Shown here: positions 7,334-15,269 of the stretch, in pieces
Layout: each line of letters starts with the position of its first letter
How positions within the stretch are numbered: position 1 is the first letter of the stretch
Origin: Amycolatopsis bartoniae
GTDB lineage: Bacteria; Actinomycetota; Actinomycetes; Mycobacteriales; Pseudonocardiaceae
Direction: 5' to 3'
DNA: 64,000 nt
Assembly: GCF_014191255.1 (NCBI RefSeq)
Contig: NZ_JACHWH010000007.1
Location: 1-64,000, forward strand
Program-made: the position numbers and the translations under genes
The notes under the pieces: model-generated
What the model was told of the DNA's origin: nothing
What the model saw: only the letters and a program-made list of their open reading frames with translations
Database searches by the model: none

Positions 7334-8983
7334 TCACACGTCCTCGCCGTACTGGATGCGGCGGTACGGCACGCTCAGTACGTCCCGCGTGATCCGCACG
7401 TCGATCACCGTCGGCCGCGGGGCGCGGACGTACTCGGCCAGCGCGGCGCGCAGCTCGTCCGTCGTGCGGACCGTCGCGCCGCCACCGCCGAGCGCCCGCG
7501 CCACCGTCCCCAGCTCCGGGGTCGGGATCACGGCGAGTTCCGGGTCGAGGCCCTTGGCCACGGACTTGTGGTACTCCGCACCGAGGCCCTCGTCGTTCAG
7601 CACGACCACGAGCACCGGCAGGTCGTAGCGGCAGGCGGTCTCGAACTCCGGCAGGTGCATGAGGAAGCTCGCGTCGCCCTCGACGACGAACGTCGGCCTG
7701 CCGGTGGCGACCGCGGTGCCGATGGTCAGCAGCGGGGCCTGGCCGATGGCGCCGAACATGCCGTAGTTCGAAGTGATCTCGCGGGAGCGCTGGAACAGCT
7801 GCGTGCCGAAGTCGGTCTGGTGCCCGCTGCCGAGCACGAGCCCGATCTCCCCGGGCAGCTCGGCGTCGATGACCGCGATCGCCTCACGCGGGTCGAGCAG
7901 CCCGTTCCCGCTGCGGTAGTCGGCCGGGTCGACCAACGGGGCGGTCAGCCTCCGGTGCACGTCGGGCGTGTGGAAGCCTTCCAGCTCCACCCCGCGGCTC
8001 TCCAGCGCGCCGGTCAGCGCGGTGAGCCCGGTGACCGCGTCGGCCTGCAGGTAGCAGTCGGCGACCCGGCCGTTGCCCATCACCAGGTGCGGCGCGGTGT
8101 CGATCTGGACGTACCGCGCCTCAGGGAACAGGTAGCCGCTCTCGATGGTGTAGTGGTTGAGGCTCGCGCCCACCGCCACCACGCAGTCGGCCTCCTGCAG
8201 GATCTCCATCGCGACCTTGCTGCCGAACAGGCCCGCGATCCCGACGTGGTACTCGGTCTCGCCGTACAGCCAGTTCTTCGCCTGCAACGTGGTCGCGAGC
8301 ACGGCACCGGTGCGCCGCTGCAGCGCGAGGATCTGTTCCCCCGCCCCGGCGCGACGGGCGCCGCGCCCGGCGACGATCACCGGCCGCTTGGCCGAGGCGA
8401 GGATCTCGCACGCCTGCTCGACGCGCTCGGGGTGCGGCAGCAGCTTCGGCGTGCGGAGGAGGCTCGTGGAGGGGACGTAGTCGTCGACGTCCTCGAACTC
8501 CTGCAGCTGCACGTCGAAGGGCGCGCTGAGCAGCACCGGGCGGGACTCGGTGCGGGCGCGGTAGAACGCCCGCTGCACGACCTCCTCGGCCGACTCCGCC
8601 TTGGTCACCTGGACGAACTCGGCCTCGATCGCGGCGGCGAACCGCCGCTGGTCGAGGTACTGCACCGCGCTCGTGTCGCCCAGCGCGGTCTCGCCGCAAA
8701 ACGCGACCAGCGGGACGCGTGCCCGGCTCGCCACGAGCATCGACGTGGCCAGCTGCGCGGTGCCCGGCCCGCTGGTGGTGGTGACGACGCCCGGTCGCCC
8801 GGCGGCGCGGGCGAACCCGTGCGCCATGCTCAGTCCCGCGCCCTCGTGGCGCACCTCGTACAGCCGCACGCCGCGGGTGGCCAGCGCGTTCATCCAGTGC
8901 ATGTTGGCGTCGCCCATCATGCCGAACACGTCCGTGGTGCCCTCGGCGGCGAACGCCCTGGCGAGCGCTTCGTACACCTTCAC
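7334..8983 (-). CDS. Thiamine diphosphate-dependent enzyme (acetolactate synthase/2-oxoacid decarboxylase superfamily)
   Basis: A 549-residue ThDP enzyme with the usual three domains: the N-terminal PYR domain (about 1-165) with FGMMGDANMHW and the catalytic Glu in EVRHEGAGLSMAHGFARA; a central domain (about 180-320) with [15 protein letters not shown]; and a C-terminal PP domain (about 365-530) with the cofactor motif starting GDASFLMHLPEFE and ending LNDEGLGAEYHK. The GTG start overlaps the stop of the LigJ-like gene by 4 bp. Relatives include acetolactate synthase, benzoylformate decarboxylase and phosphonopyruvate decarboxylase; nothing here shows an anabolic role because no IlvN or IlvC is nearby. 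Within the operon it could decarboxylate or ligate a 2-oxo acid released by the aldolase. The substrate is not determined. Confidence 0.85.
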   Translation of the reverse strand: MKVYEALARAFAAEGTTDVFGMMGDANMHWMNALATRGVRLYEVRHEGAGLSMAHGFARAAGRPGVVTTTSGPGTAQLATSMLVASRARVPLVAFCGETALGDTSAVQYLDQRRFAAAIEAEFVQVTKAESAEEVVQRAFYRARTESRPVLLSAPFDVQLQEFEDVDDYVPSTSLLRTPKLLPHPERVEQACEILASAKRPVIVAGRGARRAGAGEQILALQRRTGAVLATTLQAKNWLYGETEYHVGIAGLFGSKVAMEILQEADCVVAVGASLNHYTIESGYLFPEARYVQIDTAPHLVMGNGRVADCYLQADAVTGLTALTGALESRGVELEGFHTPDVHRRLTAPLVDPADYRSGNGLLDPREAIAVIDAELPGEIGLVLGSGHQTDFGTQLFQRSREITSNYGMFGAIGQAPLLTIGTAVATGRPTFVVEGDASFLMHLPEFETACRYDLPVLVVVLNDEGLGAEYHKSVAKGLDPELAVIPTPELGTVARALGGGGATVRTTDELRAALAEYVRAPRPTVIDVRITRDVLSVPYRRIQYGEDV

Positions 8984-10032
8984 CGCACGACCTCCTCTTG
9001 CTTCCTGTTGTGCAGCACGCGTTCCAGGCGCGGGAAGACCCGCAGCGCGTTGCCGCCGTAGATCGCCTGCCGGTCCTGGGGGCCGATCTCGATGGAGTCC
9101 AGAATGGACTTGACGTCATCGAAGCGGCGCCCGGTCTCCGGGTCCACGCTGCGGACGGCGCCGATCATCTCCGAGGCGAACAGGATGTTCTCCGCGGGCA
9201 CGATGTCCGTGAGCAGCTCCAGGCCGCGCTTGTGGTAGACGCAGGTGTCGAAGAAAACGTTGTGCAGCAACGCTTCTTCGAGCGGCGGGCGGCCCTGGTC
9301 GAGCATCACCCCGCGGTAGCGGCCCCAGTGGTAGGGCACCGCGCCGCCGCCGTGTGGCAGGATCAGCCGCAGTGCCGGGAAGTCGGTGAACAGGTCCGAC
9401 TGGCACAGCTGCATGAACACCGCGGTGTCGCCGTTGAGGTAGTGCGCGCACGTGCCCTGGACGGCCGCGTTGCGCGACATCGCAACGTGCACCATCGCCG
9501 GCACGTCCAGCTCCACCAGCTTCTCGTAGAGCGGATAGTAGATCCGGTCGGTCAGCGGCGGCGCCTGCCAGTAGCCGTCGGACGGGTCCGGGTTGAGCAG
9601 GCAGCCGACGAACCCGAGCTCGGTGACGCACCGTTCCAGCTCGGCGGCCGAGGCGTGGACGGAGGATTCGAGCGCGTCGCCGGGTGACTGCGGCAGCTGG
9701 CACACGCCGACGAAGTTGTCCGGGAAAAGGCCGCACACGCGGGCGATCAGGTCGTTCGCCACCTGGGACCAGTGCAGGCTGGTCCGTGCGTCGCCGTAGT
9801 GGTGCGCCATCTTACCCGCGCCCGGCGAGAACAGCGTGACGTCGGTGCCGCGTTCCCGTTGCAGCTTCAGCTGCCCGCCCTCGATGGCGGCGATGATCTC
9901 TTCGTCCGAAATGAACAGCTCGTTGGGCAGCACGCGGAAGCGCGAGGCTTCCCACGCCTTGATCTGGCGCTCGCGCCACTTGCCGAGCGCGGGCGGTGCG
10001 GTCGTGAAGTGACCGTGGCAGTCGATGATCAT
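8980..10032 (-). CDS. ligJ: LigJ-like 4-oxalomesaconate hydratase
   Basis: The 350-residue product closely follows the LigJ branch of the amidohydrolase superfamily. Recognisable blocks, in order, are MIIDCHGHFTTAP (metal-binding HxH), TLFSPGAGKMAHHYGD, FPDNFVGVCQLPQSPG, LLNPDPSDGYW, PPLTDRIYYPLYEKL, PHGGGAVPYHWGRYRG, VFFDTCVYH and FASEMIGAVR. LigJ adds water to 4-oxalomesaconate to give 4-carboxy-4-hydroxy-2-oxoadipate in protocatechuate/gallate 4,5-cleavage. The fit to LigJ is much better than to ACMSD or gamma-resorcylate decarboxylase. It is coupled by a 4-bp overlap to the ThDP gene and follows an HpcH/HpaI aldolase gene after 21 bp, giving a hydratase-aldolase pair. A perfect GAAAGCGCTTTC palindrome ends directly before its start codon. 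Confidence 0.85.
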   Translation of the reverse strand: MIIDCHGHFTTAPPALGKWRERQIKAWEASRFRVLPNELFISDEEIIAAIEGGQLKLQRERGTDVTLFSPGAGKMAHHYGDARTSLHWSQVANDLIARVCGLFPDNFVGVCQLPQSPGDALESSVHASAAELERCVTELGFVGCLLNPDPSDGYWQAPPLTDRIYYPLYEKLVELDVPAMVHVAMSRNAAVQGTCAHYLNGDTAVFMQLCQSDLFTDFPALRLILPHGGGAVPYHWGRYRGVMLDQGRPPLEEALLHNVFFDTCVYHKRGLELLTDIVPAENILFASEMIGAVRSVDPETGRRFDDVKSILDSIEIGPQDRQAIYGGNALRVFPRLERVLHNRKQEEVVR

Positions 10033-10044
10033 GAAAGCGCTTTC
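10033..10044. promoter_or_regulatory. GAAAGCGCTTTC palindrome at the ligJ ribosome site
   Basis: This perfect palindrome, identical to the one upstream of the GH3 gene, lies immediately before the ATG of the LigJ-like gene, downstream of GGAG. It may be a chance by-product of the ribosome site region, or a true LacI-type site inside the operon. Confidence 0.35.
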
Positions 10045-10053
10045 TCCGAGGGT

Positions 10054-10908
10054 TCAGGACCGGCCGGTGAGCTTGCGGCCCAGCTCCAGGCCGGGATAGC
10101 TGCGCACGGGCGCCGACATCAGGAAGCGGTAGCCCTCGTCGAGCACCCGCTCGATGTTGCCCGCGGTGACGTGCGGATGGCCGACCACGACGCCGTGGTC
10201 GGAGCAGATCCCCACGATCCGGCGCCGGGCCTCGACCATGCTCGGGTGCTCCAGCTGCCGCGGCACGCCCAGCTCCTGGCTCAGGTCGCCCTCGCCGATC
10301 AGCACCAGGCCGATGCCGGGCACCTGTTCCAGGATCGACGGCAGGTTCTCGATCCCGCGCTGGTCCTCGATCATCAGCACCACGAGGATTTCGCCGTCCG
10401 GGTCGAGCGGCCAGACGTCGGCCTTGGCGTAGTACTCCTGGTTCGAGATGCCCCAGTAACGCGCCGCGGCCGTCGGCGCGTCGCCGCGCACCCCGGCCGG
10501 TTCGTAGCGGTCCTCGCCGGGCAGCCGGGGGTAACGGCAGGCGGCGACGGCGTTGCGCGCCTCCTCGACGGTGGTGATGTGCGGCCAGACGATCCCGTAC
10601 GCGCCGAGGTCGAGCGCCTGCTTCGCGTGCCACTGCCCGAACTCCGCGCCGTTGACCGGAACGCGCACCAGCGGCGTCGGCGAGGGGGCCAGCGTGCCGG
10701 CCTCGAAGATCCGCCGCCGGTCGAGCAGGTACTGCAGGGTGTCCCGCAACGTCGTGGCGTCCCACGCCTTGTGCTCGGCCTCGAACACCAGGCCGTCGTA
10801 GTCGGTGTTCGCGAAGTCGAGCGCGGCGGCCGGTTCCGGGGCGGCGAACGCCGCGAAGGCGTGCTGCCCCGACTCCAGCGCCGCGATGACGCTATTCAGC
10901 CTGGCCAC
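10054..10908 (-). CDS. HpcH/HpaI-family aldolase
   Basis: A 284-residue class II TIM-barrel aldolase (PF03328). Diagnostic blocks are FDGLVFE-like text at about 37-44 (TDYDGLVFEAEH), LVRVPVNGAEFGQW, ALDLGAYGIVWPHI (metal-site strand), VVLMIEDQRGIENLPSIL, and GIGLVLIGEGDLSQELG with the family's acidic metal ligands E and D. These enzymes split 4-hydroxy-2-oxo acids to pyruvate and an aldehyde or oxo acid. Next to a LigJ-like hydratase it could cleave 4-carboxy-4-hydroxy-2-oxoadipate to pyruvate plus oxaloacetate, a step normally done by the unrelated LigK/ProA aldolase; that is inference. It uses a GTG start, and its first 17 bp overlap the end of the CoxG-like gene. Confidence 0.85.
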   Translation of the reverse strand: MARLNSVIAALESGQHAFAAFAAPEPAAALDFANTDYDGLVFEAEHKAWDATTLRDTLQYLLDRRRIFEAGTLAPSPTPLVRVPVNGAEFGQWHAKQALDLGAYGIVWPHITTVEEARNAVAACRYPRLPGEDRYEPAGVRGDAPTAAARYWGISNQEYYAKADVWPLDPDGEILVVLMIEDQRGIENLPSILEQVPGIGLVLIGEGDLSQELGVPRQLEHPSMVEARRRIVGICSDHGVVVGHPHVTAGNIERVLDEGYRFLMSAPVRSYPGLELGRKLTGRS

Positions 10909-11449
10909 GGCGGACTCCTTCGCTCTGTCGCTTGTGGACTTTCCGGCTCCACCAGTCGCGCACGCGTGCCCAGAGGGAACGCCGCACCGGCGGCGGTTCG
11001 GGCTCCCCGCCGCACCTGCGCACCAGCTCCGCGGAGAACTCCTTGGTCATGCGGGAGACCACCGCACCGGCACCCGCCTCGATCACCGAAGCGAGCTTGC
11101 CCGAGAGCTTGACCTCGCCCCGCACGCTCACCCGCGACCCTTCGGGGGCTTCGGCGACACCGAACGTGGCGTGCGCGTTGAACCGCGTGGCGCCCTGCCC
11201 GTCCTTGCCCCGTGCCGAGAGGCGGCCTTCCCGCCCCGGCACGTCGAGCTCCAGCGACACCCGGGCGCCGAACTTCACCCGCACCGCACCGAACTTGACC
11301 ACCAGCGTGCCGTCGAAGGAACCGTCCTCATGGGACTGTCCCAGCTCGGCCCCGCTGATGCAGGAGACGACTTCCGCGGGATCGGAGATGACCTCCCAGA
11401 CCCGCCCCGGGGGCGCGGGAACGGCGATCTCTTCCGTGATCGTGATCAA
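10892..11449 (-). CDS. CoxG/SRPBCC-family protein
   Basis: A 185-residue protein of the CoxG branch of the START/SRPBCC fold (PF06240). The N-terminus MITITEEIAVPAPPGRVWEV, then GAELGQSHEDGSFDGTLVVKFGAVRVKF, and the amphipathic end with IEAGAGAVVSRMTKEFSAELVRR are characteristic; the C-terminal tail is basic with paired Trp (RVRDWWSRK). No ATG is available at the conserved start, so TTG at 11449 is used, with GAGG about 12 bases upstream. CoxG itself helps recruit CO dehydrogenase to the membrane, but no CO dehydrogenase genes are near. Here it may bind a hydrophobic aromatic intermediate or tether an enzyme. It is 23 bp below the ATPase gene and overlaps the aldolase gene. Confidence 0.8.
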   Translation of the reverse strand: MITITEEIAVPAPPGRVWEVISDPAEVVSCISGAELGQSHEDGSFDGTLVVKFGAVRVKFGARVSLELDVPGREGRLSARGKDGQGATRFNAHATFGVAEAPEGSRVSVRGEVKLSGKLASVIEAGAGAVVSRMTKEFSAELVRRCGGEPEPPPVRRSLWARVRDWWSRKVHKRQSEGVRRGQAE

Positions 11450-11472
11450 AGCAGGGAACCTCGCTCGTGGCT

Positions 11473-12267
11473 TCAGGCGGCGTCGGACAGGTCGAGTTCG
11501 GCCTTGAACAGGCTCCAGAGATCGTTGTAGAGCTCCGCGAACTCGGGGGACTCGATGAGTGTGCCGATGTCGCGGGGCCGGGAGAACGGCACCGGCAGCA
11601 CGCGCCGCACCGTGCCGGGGCCCTTGGACATCACCACGACCTCGTCGGCGAGGTAGATCGCCTCGTTCAGGTCGTGGGTGACGAAGACCAGCGTGCCGTT
11701 CTGCTCCTCCCACAGGTTGAGCAGGTCCTGCTGGAGTTTGAGGCGGGTGATGGCGTCCAGCGGGCCGAACGGCTCGTCCATCAGCACGATCGAGGGGTCG
11801 TAGATCAGGGCGCGGGCGATGGACACGCGTTTCTGCATGCCGCCGGACAGCTCGCGCGGGTAGTGGTCCTCGAACCCCCTGAGGCCCACGACCTCGATCC
11901 AGTGGTCGATCCGCTCGTCGCGCTCGCCCTTCGAAGTGCCGCGGAACTTCAGGGCCAGCCCGATGTTCGCCCGGACGCTGAGCCAGGGCAGCAGGTTCGC
12001 CTGCTGGGTCACGTAGGCCGCCGCGGAGTTGACCCCGGTGACCGGCGCGCCGTCGAAGTGGACCTCGCCGCGCGTCGGGAAGAGCAGGCCCGCGGCGAGG
12101 TTGAGGATGGTGCTCTTGCCGCAGCCGCTGGGCCCGATCACCGCGACGAACTTGCGCCTGCCCACGCGGAGCGAGACGTCCTCGATGGCGGGCCGCGGGC
12201 TGCCCGGGAAGTCCAGCGTGACGCTGTCGAACCGCAGGGCGTCCGAGCCGAGCTCACTCGTCGTCAT
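11473..12267 (-). CDS. ABC transporter ATP-binding protein (SsuB/TauB type)
   Basis: A 264-residue nucleotide-binding subunit. Walker A is GPSGCGKST (about residues 42-50), the Q-loop is VTQQANLLPW, the signature is LSGGMQKR, Walker B is SIVLMDEPFGPLD, and the H-loop is VTHDLNEA. The sequence style is that of importers for sulfonate, nitrate and related acids. It is the first gene of the long minus-strand row, while its likely permease and binding protein are at the far end (598-2612), about 9 kb away. Upstream, 28 bp before the ATG, lies the first of two TTGTTYGACAA palindromes. Confidence 0.92.
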   Translation of the reverse strand: MTTSELGSDALRFDSVTLDFPGSPRPAIEDVSLRVGRRKFVAVIGPSGCGKSTILNLAAGLLFPTRGEVHFDGAPVTGVNSAAAYVTQQANLLPWLSVRANIGLALKFRGTSKGERDERIDHWIEVVGLRGFEDHYPRELSGGMQKRVSIARALIYDPSIVLMDEPFGPLDAITRLKLQQDLLNLWEEQNGTLVFVTHDLNEAIYLADEVVVMSKGPGTVRRVLPVPFSRPRDIGTLIESPEFAELYNDLWSLFKAELDLSDAA

Positions 12268-12294
12268 CCCAGTCTCCCTTGACCGAGTGTCGGA

Positions 12295-12305
12295 TTGTTT
12301 GACAA
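12295..12305. promoter_or_regulatory. Predicted GntR/FCD operator 1
   Basis: The sequence TTGTTTGACAA has the arms TTGT and ACAA around three bases, the typical operator layout for FCD-type GntR regulators. It lies 28 bp upstream of the ATPase gene at the head of the minus-strand row. The same motif with one base changed recurs at 12392. Confidence 0.55.
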
Positions 12306-12391
12306 AGCGTGCCGCGACGCTAACACCCGCTGCCGCCGATCAGCAAGAACTTCTTAGCCGTGAACTGACTGAGAGTGGTACCGCGTTCTTG

Positions 12392-12402
12392 TTGTTCGAC
12401 AA
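12392..12402. promoter_or_regulatory. Predicted GntR/FCD operator 2
   Basis: TTGTTCGACAA differs from operator 1 by one base and lies 43 bp before the divergent gene at 12445. The nearby 9-mers GCTAACACC (12316-12324) and GGTGTTAGC (12409-12417) are also inverted copies of each other, which gives the whole intergenic region a mirror-like layout suited to control of both directions. Confidence 0.55.
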
Positions 12403-12444
12403 TCCTGGGTGTTAGCTTGCGGTGGACCCGAAGGAGGTGCCCGG

Positions 12445-13281
12445 ATGCGGGCCTACACGGCGGCGATCGGCGACTACCCGCACACGGCTGCGGTGAAGGC
12501 GGGCGGGCGGTTCGAGTTCGCGGACGTCGAGCCGATCCACCGGGCGTTCGCGCCGATGGTGCGCTCGCTGCGGTTCGACTTCGCGGAGCTGGCGCTGGCG
12601 ACGTGCCTGCAGGCCCATGAGGCGGGGGTGGGGGTCAGCCTGCTGCCACTGGTTCTGCACGGGAACTTCCACCACCGCTCGATCTGGCGCCGGGCGGGCG
12701 GTCCGGGCCTCGCGGAGCTGGCGGGCCGGCGCGTGGGGGTGCGGGCGTACACGCAGACGACCGGCTTGTGGGTGCGGGGTTTCCTGGCGTCGGACTACGG
12801 GGTCGACCTCGACGGGATCACGTGGGTCACGACGGAGGGGCCGCAGGTGGCGGGATATGCGGAGCCGGCGAACGTGACGCGCGTGCCGGGCCCGCTGGTG
12901 GCGGCGCTGGAGGCGGGCGAGGTGGCGGCGGTGGTGATGGGCCCGAGGGCGGTGCCCGAGGGTGCGCCACTGGAGCCGCTGCTGCCGGACTGGGAGAACG
13001 CGCAGCGCCAGTGGTTCGCGCGGCACGGGACGGTGCCGATCAACCACCTGCTGACGGTGCGCACCGAGGTGCTGCGCTCGGACCCGGAGGCGGTGCGCGA
13101 GCTGTACGACGCCCTGGCGGCGGGCATCGACGCACGCGGGGACGAGCGCCTCAGGTACGGCGTCCCGGCGGTGGCGGAGGCCGTACGGATCGCGGTCCGC
13201 TATGCGGCGCAACAACATCTGATCACGACGGAGCCCACGGTGGACGAGCTGTTCGCGGACTTCCAGCGGTATCTGGGGTAG
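12445..13281 (+). CDS. 4,5-dihydroxyphthalate decarboxylase-like protein (paralogue 3)
   Basis: A 278-residue cytoplasmic protein of the same family as the products at 4298-5278 and 5300-6181. It shares the N-terminal GDYPH, FDFAELA (44-50), GNFHHRSI (73-80), VGVRAYTQTTGLWVRG (97-112) and PINHLLTVRTEVL. AAGGAGGTG just upstream fixes the ATG at 12445. It is transcribed away from the main row and shares its control region, with the second TTGTTYGACAA site directly upstream. Three divergent copies of one decarboxylase-like fold under one apparent regulator suggest either successive decarboxylations or subunits of one complex. The reaction is not established. Confidence 0.75.
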   Translation: MRAYTAAIGDYPHTAAVKAGGRFEFADVEPIHRAFAPMVRSLRFDFAELALATCLQAHEAGVGVSLLPLVLHGNFHHRSIWRRAGGPGLAELAGRRVGVRAYTQTTGLWVRGFLASDYGVDLDGITWVTTEGPQVAGYAEPANVTRVPGPLVAALEAGEVAAVVMGPRAVPEGAPLEPLLPDWENAQRQWFARHGTVPINHLLTVRTEVLRSDPEAVRELYDALAAGIDARGDERLRYGVPAVAEAVRIAVRYAAQQHLITTEPTVDELFADFQRYLG

Positions 13282-13287
13282 GCGATT

Positions 13288-13698
13288 TCAGCAGGGCGCG
13301 ACGGCACCTGTCTCCCCGGCGGCGCACCAGCCGGGATGCTCGCGGAGCCACTGCTGAGTTCGGGCGCGAACGTCGCGGTCGGTGAGCCCACGCGCCGCGT
13401 TCACGCAGCCGCCGGTGGAGCACTTGACGTTCGTGCCGGGTTCGTAGCACTGGTTCTCATCCCGCAGACACGCAGCGCGACTGTGGGACGGCGCGGGCTT
13501 GGCCTTCGCGGTCGTCCGCCGCGGCGCCGGGGTGCTGGGCGGCGGCGGGGCGACGGTGACCGTCTCCGTGACCGGGGCGGGAGCGACCGAGGTGGTCACG
13601 GCGGGCGGCGCGGCGGGCACCGGTGTCCCGCCGGTCGTGCACGCAACGGCGAGTGCAGCCACGGCGGCCAGCGGAACGAGCCGGAGCGAAACGGGCAT
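13288..13698 (-). CDS. Small Cys-rich lipoprotein, function unknown
   Basis: I do not recognise this 136-residue protein. ATG at 13698 gives a clean lipoprotein signal: basic lead, hydrophobic core VPLAAVAALAVAC with the lipobox Cys near residue 20. A Pro/Thr/Val-rich linker (about 25-75) follows, typical of wall-spanning segments in actinobacteria. The C-terminal part (about 76-136) has six Cys (ACLRDENQCYEPG, KCSTGGCVNAARG, GWCAAGE, terminal APC) that could form three disulfides. The frame is open further upstream but without a plausible signal. It ends only 6 bp from the convergent stop of the gene at 12445-13281. Confidence 0.7.
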   Translation of the reverse strand: MPVSLRLVPLAAVAALAVACTTGGTPVPAAPPAVTTSVAPAPVTETVTVAPPPPSTPAPRRTTAKAKPAPSHSRAACLRDENQCYEPGTNVKCSTGGCVNAARGLTDRDVRARTQQWLREHPGWCAAGETGAVAPC

Positions 13699-13918
13699 AC
13701 CAGTGAACTCGCGCCCGCCCCTGGCGCCGTTACCCCCGCGGCCACGTCGTGACCCGACCGCAAGCCCCGCGCTCGACCGGCGGGCCCACCACGCACCACC
13801 ACCGCGGCGCCGTCGCGCCGTGAAGCCTTGGGCTCGGCGACCGCGGCGTTCGGTGTCTTCGCGATCCACCCCGCCTGTCCTGTGGTGCCTGGGGTGGCCG
13901 TGGTGCCGGGACGCGTCG

Positions 13919-15133
13919 CTACCGGCCGTTCAGCAGCACCGGCAGTTCGCGGTGTCCGTTGGAGATGAACGAGTCCAGGTGCGCCAGCTCCCCGGCGGGC
14001 ACGGCGAGCGTCATCGCGGGGAACCGGTCGAACAGTGCCGGCAGCGCGATCGCCGCCTCCAGGCGGGCCAGCGGCGCGCCCAGGCAGTAGTGCACGCCGT
14101 AGCCGAAGGCGACGTGGGACTTGTCCGCGCGGGTGACGTCGAACTCGTCGGCGTTCTCGCCGTGCAGCGCGGGATCGCGGCTCGCGCCCGCGTAACCGGC
14201 GAGGATGGCCTCGCCCTTGCGAATGACCACGCCCTGGACGTCGATGTCCTCGATCGCGTACCGCAGTGGCAGGTGCGCGACGGGGGCCTGCCAGCGCAGC
14301 GTCTCCTCGATCGCGTCCGTCCACCGGGCGCGGCCGTCGCGGATCAGCGCGAGCTGGCCGGGGTGGGTGAGCAGTGCGGCGATGGCCTGGTCGAGCAGGT
14401 TCACCGTAGTCTCGTGACCCGCCGAGACGAACAGGATCAGCGTGTCGATCAGCTCCGTCTCGTCCAGGCGGGCGCCGTCGTCCTCGCCGTGCGCGGCGAT
14501 GAGCGCGGTGGTCAGGTCGTCGCCGGGCTTCGCGCGCTTCGCGGCGAGGAGCTCGGTGAGGATCGCGTACATGTCGCGCTGCGCCGCCAGCGCCGCCTCC
14601 GCGCTCGCCGACGTCCGGAACACCACCTCCACCGCGTGCCGCAGCCCGGCGCGCGCCTCGTCCGGCAGCCCGAACAGGCGGCAGATCACCTCGATGGGCA
14701 GCGGGTAGGCGAAGTTCTCCCGCAGGTCGACCGGTTCGCCCGAGGGCCGGGCGGCGAGCGCGTCCAGCAGGCCACGCACGATCTCGTCGACCTGCGGCCG
14801 CAACGTGGCGATCCGGCGGGCCGTGAACGCTTGCGCCACAAGGGATCGCAGCCGCTTGTGGTCCGGGCCGTAGGCGGTGAACATGTTCCGCACCGACACC
14901 CACAGGTGCAGCGGCCAGTCCTCGCCGATGTGCGGGAACTCCGGCCAGTGCCGCCGGGCGTCCTTCGACACCCGTGGGTCGTTCAGCAGGCTCCGCAGCA
15001 CTTCGTCGCCGGTCACCGACCAGGCGAGGACGCCGCCGGGCAGCTCCACCCTGGCGACGGGCCCGCGCTCACGCAGCCGGGCCGCTTCGCCGTGGATGTC
15101 TCGGCCGTTCGGGTCCAGGACGAGTGGGTTCAT
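13919..15133 (-). CDS. Cytochrome P450
   Basis: A 404-residue soluble bacterial P450. The I-helix oxygen-binding motif is [10 protein letters not shown], the K-helix ExxR is EETLRW, and the haem loop is [15 protein letters not shown] with the thiolate Cys. The ATG at 15133 has GGAGG upstream and gives the usual start of a class I P450 ([10 protein letters not shown], with [21 protein letters not shown]). Electron partners (ferredoxin, reductase) are not adjacent. It is divergent from the DUF4188 gene across about 160 bp. The substrate cannot be told from the sequence. Confidence 0.93.
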   Translation of the reverse strand: MNPLVLDPNGRDIHGEAARLRERGPVARVELPGGVLAWSVTGDEVLRSLLNDPRVSKDARRHWPEFPHIGEDWPLHLWVSVRNMFTAYGPDHKRLRSLVAQAFTARRIATLRPQVDEIVRGLLDALAARPSGEPVDLRENFAYPLPIEVICRLFGLPDEARAGLRHAVEVVFRTSASAEAALAAQRDMYAILTELLAAKRAKPGDDLTTALIAAHGEDDGARLDETELIDTLILFVSAGHETTVNLLDQAIAALLTHPGQLALIRDGRARWTDAIEETLRWQAPVAHLPLRYAIEDIDVQGVVIRKGEAILAGYAGASRDPALHGENADEFDVTRADKSHVAFGYGVHYCLGAPLARLEAAIALPALFDRFPAMTLAVPAGELAHLDSFISNGHRELPVLLNGR

Positions 15134-15269
15134 TCCGGGCGCCTCCGTTCCGGCTCGGGCGACCTCCCAGCGTGGCAGCGGGCGCGGTGCACCGGCAATG
15201 CGCCGAACGTCGGCATCTGTGCTGCCCCGCTTGACGAACCACCCGTAACGGTGTTTCATAACCTCATCG

